Assembly (NCBI RefSeq): GCF_900182785.1
Contig: NZ_FXTS01000004.1
Span: 294,540 to 358,539, forward strand
Direction of reading: 5' to 3'
Source: Oceanospirillum linum
GTDB taxonomy: Bacteria; Pseudomonadota; Gammaproteobacteria; Pseudomonadales; Halomonadaceae
DNA: 64,000 bases
Shown: positions 34,181 through 43,424 of the stretch, in pieces
How the letters are laid out: each line of letters starts with the position of its first letter
Numbering within the stretch: the first letter of the stretch is position 1
Translations under genes and position numbers: made by a program
Notes under the pieces: model-generated
Database searches by the model: none
Told to the model about the DNA's origin: nothing
Seen by the model: only the letters and a program-made list of their open reading frames with translations

Positions 34181-34930
34181 CTACAGCCCGGCTTTATCCT
34201 CTTCAGCCAGAGCCGCTTTTACCGCTTGCCGTTTTTCTCGGGCTTCATCCCGGATCACTTTCACGGACTGATACCATTCAGAGGGATTTTCGATATCGCC
34301 ATCTTCAGCCAGTCCCGGGTACGCAAGATTACGTTCTTTACAGAACTGGGCAATCTTGGGCTGAGCCCACTCAAACAGCGTTGTCTCATATTCATCAGGT
34401 GGCATACGGGAGGCGTCATACAAGCCCGCTTGCTCACGCTGCCGCTGGGCTTCTGACAAAATAATGGCCGCGGCCACCGAGACATTATAAGACTCCACCA
34501 TCCCCATCATGGGGATCATAATATGCTCATCTGCCAGCTCCGCAGCAGTATCACTGACGCCATACTTCTCTGCGCCCATCAGAATAGCGCAGGGCTGAGT
34601 GTAATCCAGCTGACGATAGTCCACGACACGATCAGTAAAAGTCGCCGCATAAACCTTAAAACCTTCAGACTGCAGCTTTTTTATCGGTTTATCCACGCCA
34701 TCATACAGGTGAACCTTTACCCAGCTATGACTGCCCTTAGCAGTTCCATGATACGTACCGTAACCGCCATCCGGGTCCGCGGAATGAACATGGTGAACAC
34801 CAACAGCATCACAGGTCCGTACAATAGCTGACAGGTTACGGGGTTTATGTACGTTATCGGTAATCACGGTCAGATCAGGCTGGCGACGATTCAGTACCGC
34901 TTTAATTTTGGCGAAGCGCTCAGGACTCAC
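34181..34930 (-). CDS. trmH: tRNA (guanosine-18-2'-O)-methyltransferase
   Basis: A 249-aa SPOUT-family enzyme that methylates the 2'-OH of G18 in the D-loop of tRNA with S-adenosylmethionine. The N-terminal part SPERFAKIKAVLNRRQPDLTV and motif 1 HKPRNLSAIVRTCDAVG are typical TrmH. Motif 2 (LMGAEKYGVSD) and motif 3 (MVESYNVSVAAAI) form the trefoil knot. The start is GTG at 34930 with AGAGGA upstream; an ATG two bases earlier is in another frame and stops at once. Confidence 0.93.
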   Translation of the reverse strand: MSPERFAKIKAVLNRRQPDLTVITDNVHKPRNLSAIVRTCDAVGVHHVHSADPDGGYGTYHGTAKGSHSWVKVHLYDGVDKPIKKLQSEGFKVYAATFTDRVVDYRQLDYTQPCAILMGAEKYGVSDTAAELADEHIMIPMMGMVESYNVSVAAAIILSEAQRQREQAGLYDASRMPPDEYETTLFEWAQPKIAQFCKERNLAYPGLAEDGDIENPSEWYQSVKVIRDEAREKRQAVKAALAEEDKAGL

Positions 34931-35011
34931 GCATTTTTCCTCTCATCAGATCATCTCAGTCGTTATCGGCAATACTTTTACTCAGGTCAGCAGACACAAA
35001 AGCAGCAAAGA

Positions 35012-35458
35012 TTATGCGGACTGCAAACTCCCTGCCCATTCCACTCCTGTCAGCATAATCACAACCCCCAATAACATCTGCATCACCAGCAATACCTGAA
35101 TCTGGCTGTTGCGTTTTTTTGCACCGGCCCAATTAACACTGCGGGCAGCTTGACGTAAATCCACCATACGCAGCCAGAAAAGCGGAACCTGAAGCAGCCA
35201 AAGCCCTGCCACCAGTAGCCAGTACACGACCGTTGGCGGTGTGGAAAAAGTCAGCAAAAAAGGTGACAGCACTAAAATCAGCAACCCTGGCAGCGACAAC
35301 GCCTGCTGAATCGTTAATGCCGAAATCCTCTGACTATAGCCTGCCTCAGGATAGCGGGCAGCCGGTGCCAGAAGCTCGGAGAAAAAAGCATAGATTGCAG
35401 GCAATAAAACCAAGGCCAACGCCAAAACAAACAGCGAAGTATTTAACATGAGTTCCAA
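35012..35458 (-). CDS. Small integral membrane protein, unknown
   Basis: A 148-aa protein with four hydrophobic segments (about 7-28, 53-74, 78-97 and 122-142) and short polar loops. No family recognised. TTG at 35458 is chosen since AAGGA lies 6 nt upstream; the in-frame ATG three codons later has no ribosome site. It follows pbpC on the same strand and precedes trmH by 81 bp. Confidence 0.65.
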   Translation of the reverse strand: MELMLNTSLFVLALALVLLPAIYAFFSELLAPAARYPEAGYSQRISALTIQQALSLPGLLILVLSPFLLTFSTPPTVVYWLLVAGLWLLQVPLFWLRMVDLRQAARSVNWAGAKKRNSQIQVLLVMQMLLGVVIMLTGVEWAGSLQSA

Positions 35459-35601
35459 TGGAAATCCTTAAGACAGATCTGGAAATAAAAGAGCTGGTAA
35501 CATCAGCAAGCGGCCAACTGAAAGGTCGGCAATATTTGATTATAAATCAGAGCATTGAACAGATGGGGGTATTTTTTTAGAGTTCAATCACAGTTTATAC
35601 C

Positions 35602-38088
35602 TTAACGCCGGGAAGATGGCTCCAGTTGCACTCTCACTCGCTTGATATGCCCCTGCTGATCAAGCGCAACTAACTCATAGTCTCCTGGCTCATGAAAGGT
35701 TACCGGGAGATCTCCACCAGGCTCCGTTCGCCCCTGATGTCGCCCATTAAGAAACCAGTCTCTTTCCCCCAGACCACCAACAGAGGACACGACAAGCTGT
35801 AATGGTTGCGGCTGGTCTCGCTGGGACTCCGGCTGCAACAGGCGTTCGCCATTTTTCAGGCCGATAATATGCAGCGGAGCCGACATCAGGCTATCAGTCT
35901 CACAGCCTTGAGCCAATGGTGGCAACTGCTCAGTTAAACGCCAGCGCCGGGGAATCCAGGGTTCAGTGGGTTGCGGCCACAAAGCCAGCCGCCGCCTGAG
36001 AATAGAACCTCTTGCCGGAAGGCAGCCCGCGCTAAGACGCTCACCATTTTCATTCAGCCGAATAGTTAAAGGGTTAGGTAATAAGCCATCCATTGCGTCA
36101 TCACGCAGAGTTGGCGGCACCTGTTTACGAATAACCCAGGCCTGATGCGCCACATGGCAGTGTTCCGAAGCCGTTTCTTCCGACAAAAGCCCCAGAGGCC
36201 AGCAAATACTCTGCATACTGACCCCGTCAGGCATAGGGCCCCATACCGGGTCAGGGTCGAGAAAGTCCTGAATCCTAAACAATATTGGCAATGCGGTTAT
36301 GGCACCAAAATACCCTGGAGCAGGAGTACCATCCGGCCGCCCCACCCAAACCCCTATTGTCAGCTTTGGCGTAACACCAACAGCCCAGGCATCCCGGAAG
36401 CCATAGCTGGTACCGGTTTTCCAGGCGATACCGGGTGCATGAGTGCGAATCGAGGGATTATGGGTCTGATCCGGACGGGCATTACGTAACAGACGGGCAA
36501 CCACCCAGCTGGTCTCCCCTGATATCAGCCAGCGGCTGTCAGTATCCATCTGTTCCTGACTTGGCTGAAACAAAGCTGTCAGCGGTTTCACCTGCCCTTT
36601 GTTTGCCAGACCACTATAAAGCGTCACCAGATCCCAGAGATTAAAACCGCCGCCGCCCAGTGCCATCGCCAGATTAGGCCGACTGCCCGCAGGCATGCGG
36701 TAGGGCGTTCGCACATTAGCCAGGGCAGCAGCAAAACGCTCGGGGGTCAGTGCTTCCAGAACCTGAACCACGGGCAGATTCAGCGACTGACGCAGTGCTG
36801 TATGCGTATCAACAGCACCTGAAAAAGCCCGGGCAAAGTTCTCCGGCTGGTACTCTTTCTGATAGCGAGGTGTATCCCGCAATAAACTGGCAGAGTGTAT
36901 AACCCCCGCCTCCAGAGCCAGCCCATAGATAAAAGGCTTGAGTGTTGAGCCGGGAGAGCGTATTGCCTGTACCATATCCACATGACCAAAGCGCTGCTGA
37001 TTGAGGAAGTCCGCCGACCCCACATAAGCGACCACCTCACCAGTGGCATTGTCTGCCACCAAAATTGCAGCCGAATGCCCCTTAGGGTAAAGCTGAATAT
37101 CCTCCTGCAGCAGCGTTTGCAGTTCCGCCTGAATATCTGCATCCAGAGTGGTTTGAATCACGGCCCGATCCGGATATTGCTGATGCAGCTTGCGAGCTAA
37201 AAGTGGGGCCAGTATGGGCATATCCGGTTGCCAGGCCGCCACAGCTTCCAGCTTAGCACGCTCAAAAGCCTGGCGATCAATCACGCCAAAATCGTAAAGG
37301 CGCTGTAATACCTTATCCCGGGCAGCCTGAGCCCGTTCAGGGTAACGGTCCGGCCGCAGCCTTGAAGGTGCTTGGGGCAGCACAGCCAGAAGAGCGCTTT
37401 GTGCCAAAGAAAGCTCAGATGCAGAGCGATCCAGATAAAGACGACTGGCCGCTTCAACGCCCTCGATGACACCTCCCATAGGCACATAATTGAGATAAAG
37501 GGTCAGGATATCCTCTTTACTCAGATGCCACTCCAGCTGAACAGCCCGCAGCACCTGGTGCAATTTTCCGCCTAAGCTACGCCGGTGGGGGTCTAACCGG
37601 CGTGCCACCTGCATGGTGATGGTTGAGCCACCGGATACAATGCAGCCACAGCGCCAGTTCTGCCAGGCGGCACGGACTACCGAGAATGGGTTGAAGCCCG
37701 GATGATAATAGAACCAACGATCTTCATAGTTAATCACCGCCTTGAGATAATCCGGTGCAACATCACCCAGCCCGACCTGGTAACGCCAGAGGCCTTTATG
37801 ATCGGGAAAAGCCCTTAAAGGTCTTTTATACCGATCCACCACAGCCTGAGCAAAACCAAGCTCTCCGGCTTTAGGAGCCCCTTCACGTTCAGATAACGCG
37901 CCTCTCTTCGGTAATACATCAGAAAGCGGATAAATACGATCTAATACCCCGAGGCTGAGCATCGTCAGGAGACAACAAAAAAGCAGCAGGCCGGAAAGGC
38001 CTGCTACCCATGGATGTCGGCCCGCAACAAGGTTAAGGCGTTGACTAAACCGATCATAGTGACTAAATATGGAGCGCCAGCAAGTCAA
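35602..38088 (-). CDS. pbpC: Penicillin-binding protein 1C
   Basis: About 828 aa. One membrane helix (about 27-47) anchors a periplasmic bifunctional peptidoglycan synthase. The glycosyltransferase domain has NYEDRWFYYHPGFNP and GGSTITMQVARRL. The transpeptidase domain has Ser381 in SPGSTLKPF (SxxK), SLN-type QSLNLPV and KTGTSYGFRDAW. The C-terminal PBP1C domain ends the protein. The frame opens to 38223, overlapping the alpha-2-macroglobulin gene. TTG at 38088 is the first plausible start after that gene's stop, though its ribosome site is weak. Partner of the upstream gene. Confidence 0.93.
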   Translation of the reverse strand: MTCWRSIFSHYDRFSQRLNLVAGRHPWVAGLSGLLLFCCLLTMLSLGVLDRIYPLSDVLPKRGALSEREGAPKAGELGFAQAVVDRYKRPLRAFPDHKGLWRYQVGLGDVAPDYLKAVINYEDRWFYYHPGFNPFSVVRAAWQNWRCGCIVSGGSTITMQVARRLDPHRRSLGGKLHQVLRAVQLEWHLSKEDILTLYLNYVPMGGVIEGVEAASRLYLDRSASELSLAQSALLAVLPQAPSRLRPDRYPERAQAARDKVLQRLYDFGVIDRQAFERAKLEAVAAWQPDMPILAPLLARKLHQQYPDRAVIQTTLDADIQAELQTLLQEDIQLYPKGHSAAILVADNATGEVVAYVGSADFLNQQRFGHVDMVQAIRSPGSTLKPFIYGLALEAGVIHSASLLRDTPRYQKEYQPENFARAFSGAVDTHTALRQSLNLPVVQVLEALTPERFAAALANVRTPYRMPAGSRPNLAMALGGGGFNLWDLVTLYSGLANKGQVKPLTALFQPSQEQMDTDSRWLISGETSWVVARLLRNARPDQTHNPSIRTHAPGIAWKTGTSYGFRDAWAVGVTPKLTIGVWVGRPDGTPAPGYFGAITALPILFRIQDFLDPDPVWGPMPDGVSMQSICWPLGLLSEETASEHCHVAHQAWVIRKQVPPTLRDDAMDGLLPNPLTIRLNENGERLSAGCLPARGSILRRRLALWPQPTEPWIPRRWRLTEQLPPLAQGCETDSLMSAPLHIIGLKNGERLLQPESQRDQPQPLQLVVSSVGGLGERDWFLNGRHQGRTEPGGDLPVTFHEPGDYELVALDQQGHIKRVRVQLEPSSRR

Positions 38089-38101
38089 GTCTGTCGCACC
38101 G

Positions 38102-41100
38102 CTAGTCCGATGACGCCCCGGCACCGGACGGGGAAACCACCAACATCCCCGGGGAGTCACTGATTGCACGCACCTCAGGGTCGTACATATCCTCCAGCAA
38201 GGCATTCGGAATCCGGTACACACCAGGAGTTACTGCCCGGGCAAGGTAAAAAATCCGAGTGGCTTCATTTTGCCCCCAACGCTCATCTTTACCAGCGGCC
38301 AGTGCCGTGACAAAGCGATCATCCCGATATTCCTGGTGCCGGATATCTGCACGTTCTGACCACTGATCCAGTGTCAGGTCACCCAAACGAAGGTTGCTTA
38401 GCTTCAGGCTATCAGACAGGTTCTGATTTTCCAGCTCAAGTCCGGCTGGCAAAAGATCCACCAACAACAGGTCCGGGCGAAATTTGTCACTATTAACCAG
38501 CAGGCTAACCAGTACACGATCACCGGTTTGCAGGGCGATTCTGCCATGATGAACTGGTAATGGTTTCCCAGTGGCATCCATAAAGTCACGAACCACGCTT
38601 ACCCCACCATAACCCGAGGCTTCAGGCGCTGTTTCCGGTGTACTCTGGATGGCAAAATCAGCATAAAGCGTTGCATCACCTTTATTGATAATTTCCGCTC
38701 CTTGCGTCAGATCGGCCCCCTCTGCAGTCAGATAGAGAGCTTTATCAGAACTATGCTCACTGTCTGTGCTCCCCAGTCGGACAACCGCCTGCCAGGGCTT
38801 GCCTCCGGCTTTATCCAGCGCCTGAGACATCTGCAGGATCGAGATCTGCTCCTGTGTGCTCAGATAATGGCGTTTTTTCAAAGCACCACTGACCAAACGA
38901 GTCAGGCTCTGTAGACGATCGCTCTTCATATCATGCTCAGCCAACAGGCGCGCCTGTTGTGCTTTATCGCGAATTTCAGAACCGTAATGGCCGATGTAGT
39001 GCCACTTCTCCGGCTTGGATGAGGCTGTCATCAGAGTGTCAGACAGCTCCTGATCACCTTGCAGCTTAGCCGCCACAGCTAGCTGAACAATACTCAGAGA
39101 TGGGCTCTCGCCGGATACTTTCTGGGCAAGACGGCGAATATCGGCAAGGGAAGCACGATTGTTTCGGGCCAGCACATAGTGGGCATAAGCCTGATAAGCA
39201 AAACGGTATTGGTCCGGCTCTGGCGACCAACGCTCACGCAGATTACCGCGGTCTCTTGTATAGTCCTGCAGACGTTTCAATGTTCGCGCCATCATCCCGG
39301 AATCAACACTGATACCAGCATTCACAGCATCCGTCATAAAGTGACCGGCATAAGCGGTCAGCCAATGCTGCTCATACTCATCCGTGGCAGACCACATACC
39401 AAAGCCGCCATTACTTTTCTGTTTGCTGGCGATACGTCCCAGTCCCGCTTCCAGGGCAGACTGTTGATAGGCCGGTGAGTACTGTCCATCCCCAATCTCT
39501 TCCAGCTGACGATCAAGCTGGCCCTCTAAAGCATAAAGCCATGGATAAGTGCTGCTCACGGTTTGCTCCAGACAACCGTAAGGATAATGCAGCAGATCAT
39601 CCAGGTGGCGATGGGTATCCAGCGAAACCGTACTACTGAGACCGGCGGCGATCTTCAGTGTATCCGGGTTGATATCAGACACAGCATCAGCAAGCTCTTC
39701 CGTACCAAGAACCAGGCGTTCACCGGAAGACAAAGCACGGTGTTTGGTGTGAGTGTTTACCGGATACGGCTGGCGACTGATCAGCCCCCAGCGGCGATCC
39801 ACCGGGTAGTCCTGAAAGCCAGTCACCTTGGCATTAAACTCAATGCGACCACTGAGTTTATCGGCAGTAAACGGATAATGAAGCGTGCGTTTCTCTTTAT
39901 CTGCCAATGTCAGTGTTTGGCTGGATACAGCAGAGCCCGTCAAACTCACGGGGCCGGATGCCAGCATCTGCACCTGAATTTCCCGGGACTGGCCGCTGAG
40001 GTTAGTGACATCCAGCACGACCTGAGATTCATCACCCGCCGCAATAAAGCGTGGTAAAGATAGCTGAGTTACCAGAGGAGCGGCGACGGTAATCTCTTCT
40101 TCCAGGTGACCAAAGCGGTTGTCATCAAAGGCCACCGCCATCAGACGTAAACGGCCATTAAAGTCCGGCAAATCCAGCGGAATTACCGCCTCACCGTTGA
40201 CTACATCCACGCGACCGGAATAGAGCGAAATAATCTGCACTTCAGAACGAGCCAGGTCACCGCCGCGGGTCAGGCCACCATCACCACCGAAAGCGATACC
40301 TGCATTGTGCTCCTTATTCAGTTCAATCAGATCGGCATACATATCACGTTGCTCCACCTGATAGCTGCGTTGAGCAAAGAAAAAACCAGCCGGATCCGGC
40401 GTATCAAAACGGGTAATGGACAGAATCCCCACATCCACGGCAGCCAGAGTCACCCAGGCCTTATCCACTGGCCGATCATCATCCCCGGTTATTTTCAGGT
40501 GAGCCTGAACGGTTTGATTCGGCAACCATTTATCCGGTAGCTCGGTCGCTATCTGCAAGGTACGACCGGACCGGTCTAACGGCAAGTGGATCATGCCGAT
40601 GGCACGGGTTGGCGTGATACGCCCTTCTTTGTTACTTGGTTGCAGGTGCAGTGCGGTAATATAGATATCATGGCGAGCCCAATCATCAGCAACCGGGATC
40701 TCAACCATCACCCCCTCCTTCGGTGTGGAAATACGTTTCGACCAGAGCAGGTGATCGCTTTCCACCAGGATCAGAGTCTCACCGGCTGAAGGTGGTGTGA
40801 GCGTCAACTGAACCTTATCGCCAGCATTATAGGCGGGCTTATCCAGCGACAGGGCGACCTGATCCGGAAAGGAGGTATTTTGTGACGGATCACCCCACCC
40901 GTAATCGGTTTCAAAAGGCAGTTTGGTCACCAGTCCTGTACTGTTATCTGTAATCTCCAGGCGATACTGCCCCCAGTTCACTGGCACCTGAACCTTTGCT
41001 GCCTCACCGTTAGCAATGGAAACCGGCAGGGTCAACTCCGTAATATCCTGATCGGTATGCACGGCGTACCAACCCCGGTTATCACTGAAACGCCAATAAG

Positions 41101-43060
41101 TTTTTCGGGTCTGGTTAACCACTTTCAGAGTCAGGTCCTGACTGGCCAGTAGCTCACCCTGAAGGTTGGTATAGATCAGCTCAAATTCCGCCAGACTGTT
41201 GCTTGCGACCTTATCATCGAATAACGGACGAACCCCCACCAATCGTTCTGCAGGTAACAGATGCTGAGTATGGCGGCGCACCACAGGTCGTCCCCCGCTT
41301 TCGAACAGACTGCCGGTGATCTGTACCTGTAATGGAATTGTGGTTTCTTTCCAAGCCGGCGGCTCACTCAGTATCAGCTCGCCATCACGGTTCAGCTGCA
41401 GATTGCCTCTGGAAAATGCCTGATTCCAGTCCCGGTTTTTCGGCTGACCAAAAAAGAAGTCAGGGCGCGCAGCGATAGGGTGTACTGATGGAGAGACCTT
41501 AAATTCTGCATCAAAGCGATTACCGGACGCAGGAGCCCCGTAAAGGTACTCACCTGATACCTTAATGGCCATGGGCTGCGAAGCCAGCTGCACCATTGCC
41601 TGACGGTCTGGGTTCCAGCTGATTTTCAGCCGCTCCGGCATAAAATCTTCAACTTTAAAGCTATGGCGCCACACCTGATTATCCGGGCCTTTGACCTGCA
41701 CCTGCCAGTTACCGGTTTTCGCGTCGGCGGACAACGGATAATCAAAGCTGTAGAAACCATTACCGCCACTCACCCAACTCAGGCTTTTTACTTTCTGCCC
41801 GTCCGGGCGGACCAGAGTCAGCATAAGAGGGGTATCCGGCAGACGCTGACCATCCTCATCCCGCAGAAGAGCATTAATAGTCACAGTATCACCACCACGG
41901 TAAAGATCCCGAGGTGAATAGATAAACAGCTCCTGCGACAAGGACTGACGGAAACCGGTGCCCATACGGGACAGATCAAGCGGAGGCTTATTCAGCGGCA
42001 TCAATGTGACAGACGCCCCTTCAGTTACCATCAGCGCTTTTCGATGATAGGGCTCGACCTGATACGGTATTCGGGTTTTTCCAATACCGGTTGTAGTATA
42101 CCAACGGTTGTTTTCGCCCTTATGGGTCAGGAGCTCTACTTTGGCACCCACCACAGGGCTGGCATCAGATAAGCGATGTACATAAACATCCATCGCATCC
42201 CGATAACCGCGTACATGCACCCCAAGGTCAGTAACACTAAACCAATTAACCGATAGGGTATTTTCAAAGCGTGCCGGATCGCGCATCACAGCCAAATATA
42301 CACCAGGCTCTTTCAGAGCCGGAATATTCTGCACGGGTAGGTTCACAGTTTTCAGCTTATTAGCTTCAGCATTCAACTCAAAGCGAGCTTCATAAACCAG
42401 ATCCAGCAGCTCACTAATATCATTCAGACGATAGTAACCTTCTGTGGCACTGTTTCGTTTCCAGCGTAGCAAGGTACGCAAAGCTTCTTCTTCATTTTTT
42501 ATCCGGAAGAAACTGACATTAGCCTGAGGTACATTCTGGCTCTGTACCGGCAGGCCACCGGAACCGTTCAAAGGCAGGTAATGCCCCTCACTTAAGAAGC
42601 GAACAATTTTAGAGGCCGGGCTCAGGGTCACGGTTTCAGAGCTTGGCTTTGTCAGTGTTTCACCATTCGCCGCCTGCAGTCCCTCTGCAACATGTACCTC
42701 ATATTGGCTTTCAGGTTCAGGGTTCAATAAATAAAGAAATAAGCCATCATCGGACAACACCCAATTGCTGTTTCTGCTTGTAACCTGAATATAAGAGTGG
42801 AAAGGCTTTCGCCCATCCAGCGGCACCGAAAAACGAATCCCTACAGTATTGCCATCGTCATAGCTGACCTCACCGATATGAGTCACTTCCAGTGGCAAAC
42901 CAGCATATATATCTGCAGAAGTATCCGCATAAGCACCCGAAGCTAACGCAACCAGCAGCACCATACCGAGTATTTGCAATCGCAGTACCCCGGCGGAAAT
43001 AGAGGATAAAAACGCAAAACCTGTTTGAGCGCGCCGATCAGATATCTCGGTATGGGGCAT
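38102..43060 (-). CDS. Bacterial alpha-2-macroglobulin
   Basis: About 1652 aa, periplasmic. An N-terminal signal (hydrophobic about 25-42, ending SGAYADT) is followed by macroglobulin and bait regions. The thioester box is GCLEQ, with Cys1163, inside an alpha-alpha toroid domain. It traps attacking proteases when cleaved, protecting the envelope; with PBP1C it is thought to guard against breaches of the wall. No lipobox Cys is visible, unlike E. coli YfhM, so it seems soluble or anchored by its signal. ATG at 43060 has AGGGA about 9 nt upstream; GTG at 43087 is less likely. Confidence 0.95.
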   Translation of the reverse strand: MPHTEISDRRAQTGFAFLSSISAGVLRLQILGMVLLVALASGAYADTSADIYAGLPLEVTHIGEVSYDDGNTVGIRFSVPLDGRKPFHSYIQVTSRNSNWVLSDDGLFLYLLNPEPESQYEVHVAEGLQAANGETLTKPSSETVTLSPASKIVRFLSEGHYLPLNGSGGLPVQSQNVPQANVSFFRIKNEEEALRTLLRWKRNSATEGYYRLNDISELLDLVYEARFELNAEANKLKTVNLPVQNIPALKEPGVYLAVMRDPARFENTLSVNWFSVTDLGVHVRGYRDAMDVYVHRLSDASPVVGAKVELLTHKGENNRWYTTTGIGKTRIPYQVEPYHRKALMVTEGASVTLMPLNKPPLDLSRMGTGFRQSLSQELFIYSPRDLYRGGDTVTINALLRDEDGQRLPDTPLMLTLVRPDGQKVKSLSWVSGGNGFYSFDYPLSADAKTGNWQVQVKGPDNQVWRHSFKVEDFMPERLKISWNPDRQAMVQLASQPMAIKVSGEYLYGAPASGNRFDAEFKVSPSVHPIAARPDFFFGQPKNRDWNQAFSRGNLQLNRDGELILSEPPAWKETTIPLQVQITGSLFESGGRPVVRRHTQHLLPAERLVGVRPLFDDKVASNSLAEFELIYTNLQGELLASQDLTLKVVNQTRKTYWRFSDNRGWYAVHTDQDITELTLPVSIANGEAAKVQVPVNWGQYRLEITDNSTGLVTKLPFETDYGWGDPSQNTSFPDQVALSLDKPAYNAGDKVQLTLTPPSAGETLILVESDHLLWSKRISTPKEGVMVEIPVADDWARHDIYITALHLQPSNKEGRITPTRAIGMIHLPLDRSGRTLQIATELPDKWLPNQTVQAHLKITGDDDRPVDKAWVTLAAVDVGILSITRFDTPDPAGFFFAQRSYQVEQRDMYADLIELNKEHNAGIAFGGDGGLTRGGDLARSEVQIISLYSGRVDVVNGEAVIPLDLPDFNGRLRLMAVAFDDNRFGHLEEEITVAAPLVTQLSLPRFIAAGDESQVVLDVTNLSGQSREIQVQMLASGPVSLTGSAVSSQTLTLADKEKRTLHYPFTADKLSGRIEFNAKVTGFQDYPVDRRWGLISRQPYPVNTHTKHRALSSGERLVLGTEELADAVSDINPDTLKIAAGLSSTVSLDTHRHLDDLLHYPYGCLEQTVSSTYPWLYALEGQLDRQLEEIGDGQYSPAYQQSALEAGLGRIASKQKSNGGFGMWSATDEYEQHWLTAYAGHFMTDAVNAGISVDSGMMARTLKRLQDYTRDRGNLRERWSPEPDQYRFAYQAYAHYVLARNNRASLADIRRLAQKVSGESPSLSIVQLAVAAKLQGDQELSDTLMTASSKPEKWHYIGHYGSEIRDKAQQARLLAEHDMKSDRLQSLTRLVSGALKKRHYLSTQEQISILQMSQALDKAGGKPWQAVVRLGSTDSEHSSDKALYLTAEGADLTQGAEIINKGDATLYADFAIQSTPETAPEASGYGGVSVVRDFMDATGKPLPVHHGRIALQTGDRVLVSLLVNSDKFRPDLLLVDLLPAGLELENQNLSDSLKLSNLRLGDLTLDQWSERADIRHQEYRDDRFVTALAAGKDERWGQNEATRIFYLARAVTPGVYRIPNALLEDMYDPEVRAISDSPGMLVVSPSGAGASSD

Positions 43061-43424
43061 ACAAATATTCCCTGTGGGGGTAACCACTGTCAGAGTAACG
43101 GGGAAAACTCCAATAACAAGGAGTAATCAGGCAATAAAAATAAATAAAACGGCTCAACAGCAGGAAGAAGACTCTGCCGACAGAGTGTTGCAAAGTATAA
43201 CCGATTACCCCGACCAGAATAGGCTTGAAGAGCGTGGGAACCGATATCAGCTCAAATCTCTGACCGACGCCATGTTCATCATAAAAATACTGTTTTTCCT
43301 GATTTAACCCACTAAAAGCACTATAAATTACAAATTATTACAGTTTCAGAAAAGTTTATAGGTACTATTATCCACCTTCTCTTCTACGATCTTCGTCAAC
43401 CCTACATCCTAGACGGCATGCCTT
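43061..43424. other. Divergent spacer between alpha-2-macroglobulin and chemoreceptor
   Basis: About 360 bp. A 77-codon plus-strand frame (43074-43307) overlaps the macroglobulin start and lacks a ribosome site and recognisable sequence. A/T-rich sequence from 43260 to 43360 probably holds promoters, but none was clear enough to mark. Confidence 0.4.

Noticed and set aside
38089..38223. N-terminal extension of pbpC overlapping alpha-2-macroglobulin
   Set aside because: The added residues are Cys/Trp/Arg-rich and unlike PBP1C; they are a shadow of the other gene's frame.
43074..43307. 77-aa plus-strand frame at the macroglobulin start
   Set aside because: Overlaps the start of a sure gene, is low-complexity polar sequence and lacks a ribosome site.
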